A stretch of 64,000 nucleotides of DNA from the NCBI GenBank assembly GCA_965209205.1, contig CBDBQC010000003.1, forward strand, positions 434,001 to 498,000, in the 5' to 3' direction. The stretch comes from TK10-74A sp965209205 (GTDB lineage: Bacteria > Chloroflexota > Dehalococcoidia > Bin125). Numbering within the stretch: the stretch's first letter is position 1; the number at the start of each line of letters is the position of its first letter. The position numbers and the translations under genes are program-made. The notes below the pieces were generated by a model. It ran no database searches. It was given only the letters and a program-made list of their open reading frames with translations, and was not told the DNA's origin. Below, in pieces: positions 62,044 through 64,000 of this stretch.

Positions 62044-62910
62044 TTATAGAGCGGACGCCAGCCGCTGCCCATGCGCCGAGAGCGGACGGCCGCTGCCGCC
62101 GCGGCGCACCAGCGTGATCTCGGCCAAGACGGCCAGCGCGATCTCCTCGGGCGTCTCGGCCTGGATGTCGAGGCCGATGGGCGTGAACACGCGCTCCAGC
62201 GCCGCGGGATCGACGCCCGAATCGGCCAGGTGCTCCAGCACGGTGCGCGTGCGGCGCTTGCTGCCGATCATGCCAACGTAGCCCGCGCCGCGCTCCACCA
62301 CCCGGGCCAGGCTGAGCTCATCGACCTTGTGGCCGCGCGAGACCAGCACGATGAACGTGTTGGCGGTGATCGGGAAGCGGTCGAGCTCCTGCGCGAAGTC
62401 ACCGCAGATCACCGCGTCGGCGAAGGGGAAGCGGTCGCGGTTGGCGTAATCCTCGCGGTCGTCGAGGACGGCGACGCTCATGCCGAGGATGGCGCCGATC
62501 TCGCCGATCGCCCGGCCCACGTGGCCGCCGCCGACGACGAGCAGCGTCGCCGCCGGCTCCACGACTTCCATCAGCACCTCCACGACTTCGGGCGCGTTCG
62601 CCACCGCGCGGCGGCCGGTCAGGGGATCGCCGGCCGGCGTGAAGAAGACGGTCTCGACCGCGTGGCGGGGGATCGCGGCCAGGGCCGCGCGGCGCACCGC
62701 GTCGTGCAGGGCGGGGCCGGCCATCGAGCCCAGCGTGCCGCCGTCCTGGAAGACGAGTAGTTTGTCGCCCGGCCGCGCGGCGTGGCCGTCCGGCGCCGCG
62801 ATGACGCTGCAACTCACCAGCGGCGGCCCCTCGCGGCTGGCGGAGAGGACAGCCGCGGCGATCCGCGCGGGCAACGAGGAGCCGTCGGAGGAAACGGTGG
62901 GGGTCGTCAT
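62044..62910 (-). CDS. XdhC family molybdoenzyme maturation protein
   Basis: The 288-residue product has a degenerate N-terminal XdhC domain (SCSVIAAPDGHAARPGDKLLV, GTLGSMAGPALHD) and a C-terminal Rossmann domain with LLVVGGGHVGRAIGEIGAIL, VAVLDDREDYANRDRFP, IVLVSRGHKVDE and GYVGMIGSKRR. The N-domain has no GGGC motif; Ser-Met replaces it, so the small protein downstream may supply that function. The two probably form a split XdhC pair. Confidence 0.88.
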   Translation of the reverse strand: MTTPTVSSDGSSLPARIAAAVLSASREGPPLVSCSVIAAPDGHAARPGDKLLVFQDGGTLGSMAGPALHDAVRRAALAAIPRHAVETVFFTPAGDPLTGRRAVANAPEVVEVLMEVVEPAATLLVVGGGHVGRAIGEIGAILGMSVAVLDDREDYANRDRFPFADAVICGDFAQELDRFPITANTFIVLVSRGHKVDELSLARVVERGAGYVGMIGSKRRTRTVLEHLADSGVDPAALERVFTPIGLDIQAETPEEIALAVLAEITLVRRGGSGRPLSAHGQRLASAL

Positions 62911-62950
62911 GCCGCCCCGATCATACCGATGGCGATGGCCTGGACGAGTC

Positions 62951-64000
62951 TCAGACGTTGAACAGCACGTGCAGCACGTCGCCGTCCTGCACGACGTACT
63001 CCTTGCCCTCGGTGTGCTGCAGGGCCCGCTTCCTGGCCTCGGCCTCGGAGCCGGCGTCGAGCAGGTCCTGCCAGCCGACGACCTCGGCGCGAATGAAGCC
63101 GCGCGCCAGGTCGGAGTGAATCTGGCCGGCGGCCTCCTGCGCGTGCTGCCCGGCCCGGATCGTCCAGGCGCGACATTCGTCCTCGCCCACCGTGAAGAAG
63201 GAGCGCAGCCCCAGGATCTGATACGCGAGCCGCACGCCGGCTTCGAGCGCGCCCTCGCTGGCGCCGATCTCGCGGCGGTACTCGGCCGCCTCGTCCGGCG
63301 TGAGCCCCCGCAGCTCCATCTCCAGCGCGACGCAGGCCGCCGCCGTGGCCGTGCCGGCGGGTTCGTCGGCCGGACGGAACTGCGCCGCGATCTCCGCCGA
63401 CCGCCCGGCGTCGGCCTCGTCGATGTTGAGCAGCGTGAGCAGGGGGCGCTCGGTCAGGAAGCGGTAGTGGCGCAACTCCTTGCGCTCCGCCTCACCGAGG
63501 GCGATGGCGCGCACCGGCGTCCCCTGCGACAGCTCGTCGTTGAGGCGGCGCAGGAGGGCGGCATCGCGGTCGGCGCGGTCGCGTTCCGCCGCCTTCAGGG
63601 CCTTCGTCTCCGTCGCGATGCGGTGCAGGCGCTTCTCGATCAGGCCCATGTCGGCGAAGACGAGCTCCAGCAGCATGTCCTCGATGTCGCGGGCCGGGTC
63701 GACGCGCTGCCGCGGGTGCGGCACGGCGTCGTTGTCGAACGCGCGCACGACGTGGACCAGCGCGTCCTGCTGGCTCAGCTCGTCGAGGAAGCGCACCTGC
63801 GGCCCGCCGGCGTCGCCGCCCGGCCCGCCGCCTCGGAACGACGCGCCGGGAAAGTCGACGTAGCTCAGGCTGGCCGGGGTGGTCTTCTTGGGCCGGTACA
63901 TGGCCGAGAGGCGGTCGAGGCGGTCGTCGGGCACCTTGGCCACGCCGACGTGCGGATCCTGGTGCGTCGCGAAGCCGACCGCGTGCTCGCTGCCGGTGAC
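62951..64000 (-). CDS. ychF: Ribosome-binding ATPase YchF (5' end outside window)
   Basis: YchF is an Obg-type NTPase linked to translation and redox stress. The visible 350 residues lack the N-terminal P-loop, beyond base 64000. Present are GVAKVPDDRLDRLSAMYRPKKTTPASL, the Obg helical arm (about 90-170), LLTLLNIDE at the G4 position and the TGS domain (SFFTVGEDECRAWTIRAG, AGQIHSDLARGFIRAEVV, VQDGDVLHVLFNV). NIDE in place of NKxD is the normal ATP-preferring YchF motif. No frameshift in the visible part. Confidence 0.95.
   Translation of the reverse strand, partial: VTGSEHAVGFATHQDPHVGVAKVPDDRLDRLSAMYRPKKTTPASLSYVDFPGASFRGGGPGGDAGGPQVRFLDELSQQDALVHVVRAFDNDAVPHPRQRVDPARDIEDMLLELVFADMGLIEKRLHRIATETKALKAAERDRADRDAALLRRLNDELSQGTPVRAIALGEAERKELRHYRFLTERPLLTLLNIDEADAGRSAEIAAQFRPADEPAGTATAAACVALEMELRGLTPDEAAEYRREIGASEGALEAGVRLAYQILGLRSFFTVGEDECRAWTIRAGQHAQEAAGQIHSDLARGFIRAEVVGWQDLLDAGSEAEARKRALQHTEGKEYVVQDGDVLHVLFNV

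Overview
The window is very GC-rich, almost wholly coding, and about 95% of its genes lie on the minus strand. No rRNA, tRNA, CRISPR array, prophage or complete insertion sequence was recognised. The combination points to a Chloroflexota bacterium, probably near Dehalococcoidia/Tepidiformia; the phylum is likely and the class is a guess. The main reasons are a DnaB-DnaD-DnaC-type primosome, the PgpH c-di-AMP phosphodiesterase, MurT/GatD, System II cytochrome c maturation (ResB/ResC), a bc complex with split cytochrome b, a CysO/CysM/Mec cysteine pathway and very high GC. ResB/ResC, the bc complex and the Lgt and Tat proteins indicate a respiring organism.

Layout. 1-2.7 kb: rpsL-rpsG under a good sigma-70-like promoter, then rmuC. 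2.7-5.9 kb: a less GC-rich island with a DNA methyltransferase-HNH fusion and an unknown protein carrying a HEPN-like RNxxxH motif; a 12-bp inverted repeat lies between them. 5.9-10.7 kb: ResC, a PIG-L deacetylase, an MshA-like glycosyltransferase, a FemAB-like acyltransferase and folE. 10.8-18.1 kb: rpsF-ssb-rpsR, hom, a coiled-coil protein and thrC in one run, plus glyA and comF; S18 has large extensions on both ends. 18.2-22.9 kb: a MoaD-MoaE fusion and a peptide-type ABC transporter with CT/AG-rich palindromes, whose binding protein has lost its 5' end. 22.9-27.1 kb: rplI-dnaB-dnaD-dnaC-like, the last with two AAA+ modules. 27.4-33.6 kb: purQL, pgpH, yqeY and two tiny desulforedoxin-like proteins. 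33.7-37.5 kb: the bc complex operon. 37.6-41.7 kb: purFM and small membrane proteins. 41.7-51.6 kb: folPK and a sulfur-assimilation island (mec, cysM, cysO, a carrier-E1 fusion, cysK, an Rrf2 regulator, cysH, sulfite reductase, a permease). 51.6-64 kb: a glutaredoxin-like protein, lgt, resB, an M23 peptidase, gatD-murT, a site-2 protease, HAD, tatA, xdhC-like genes and ychF.

How the genes work together. CysH and sulfite reductase supply sulfide. The E1-like ThiF domain would activate the ubiquitin-like carriers, CysM would build cysteine on the carrier, and the JAMM protease Mec would release it. All three ubiquitin-like sulfur carriers in the window have a buried diglycine: MoaD is fused to MoaE, one CysO is fused to its E1, and the free CysO has a 14-residue tail. 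Proteolytic maturation is therefore predicted, and Mec is the obvious candidate. The least described items are this carrier system, the methyltransferase-HNH/HEPN island, the tandem helicase loader and the Cys-depleted desulforedoxin-like pair.
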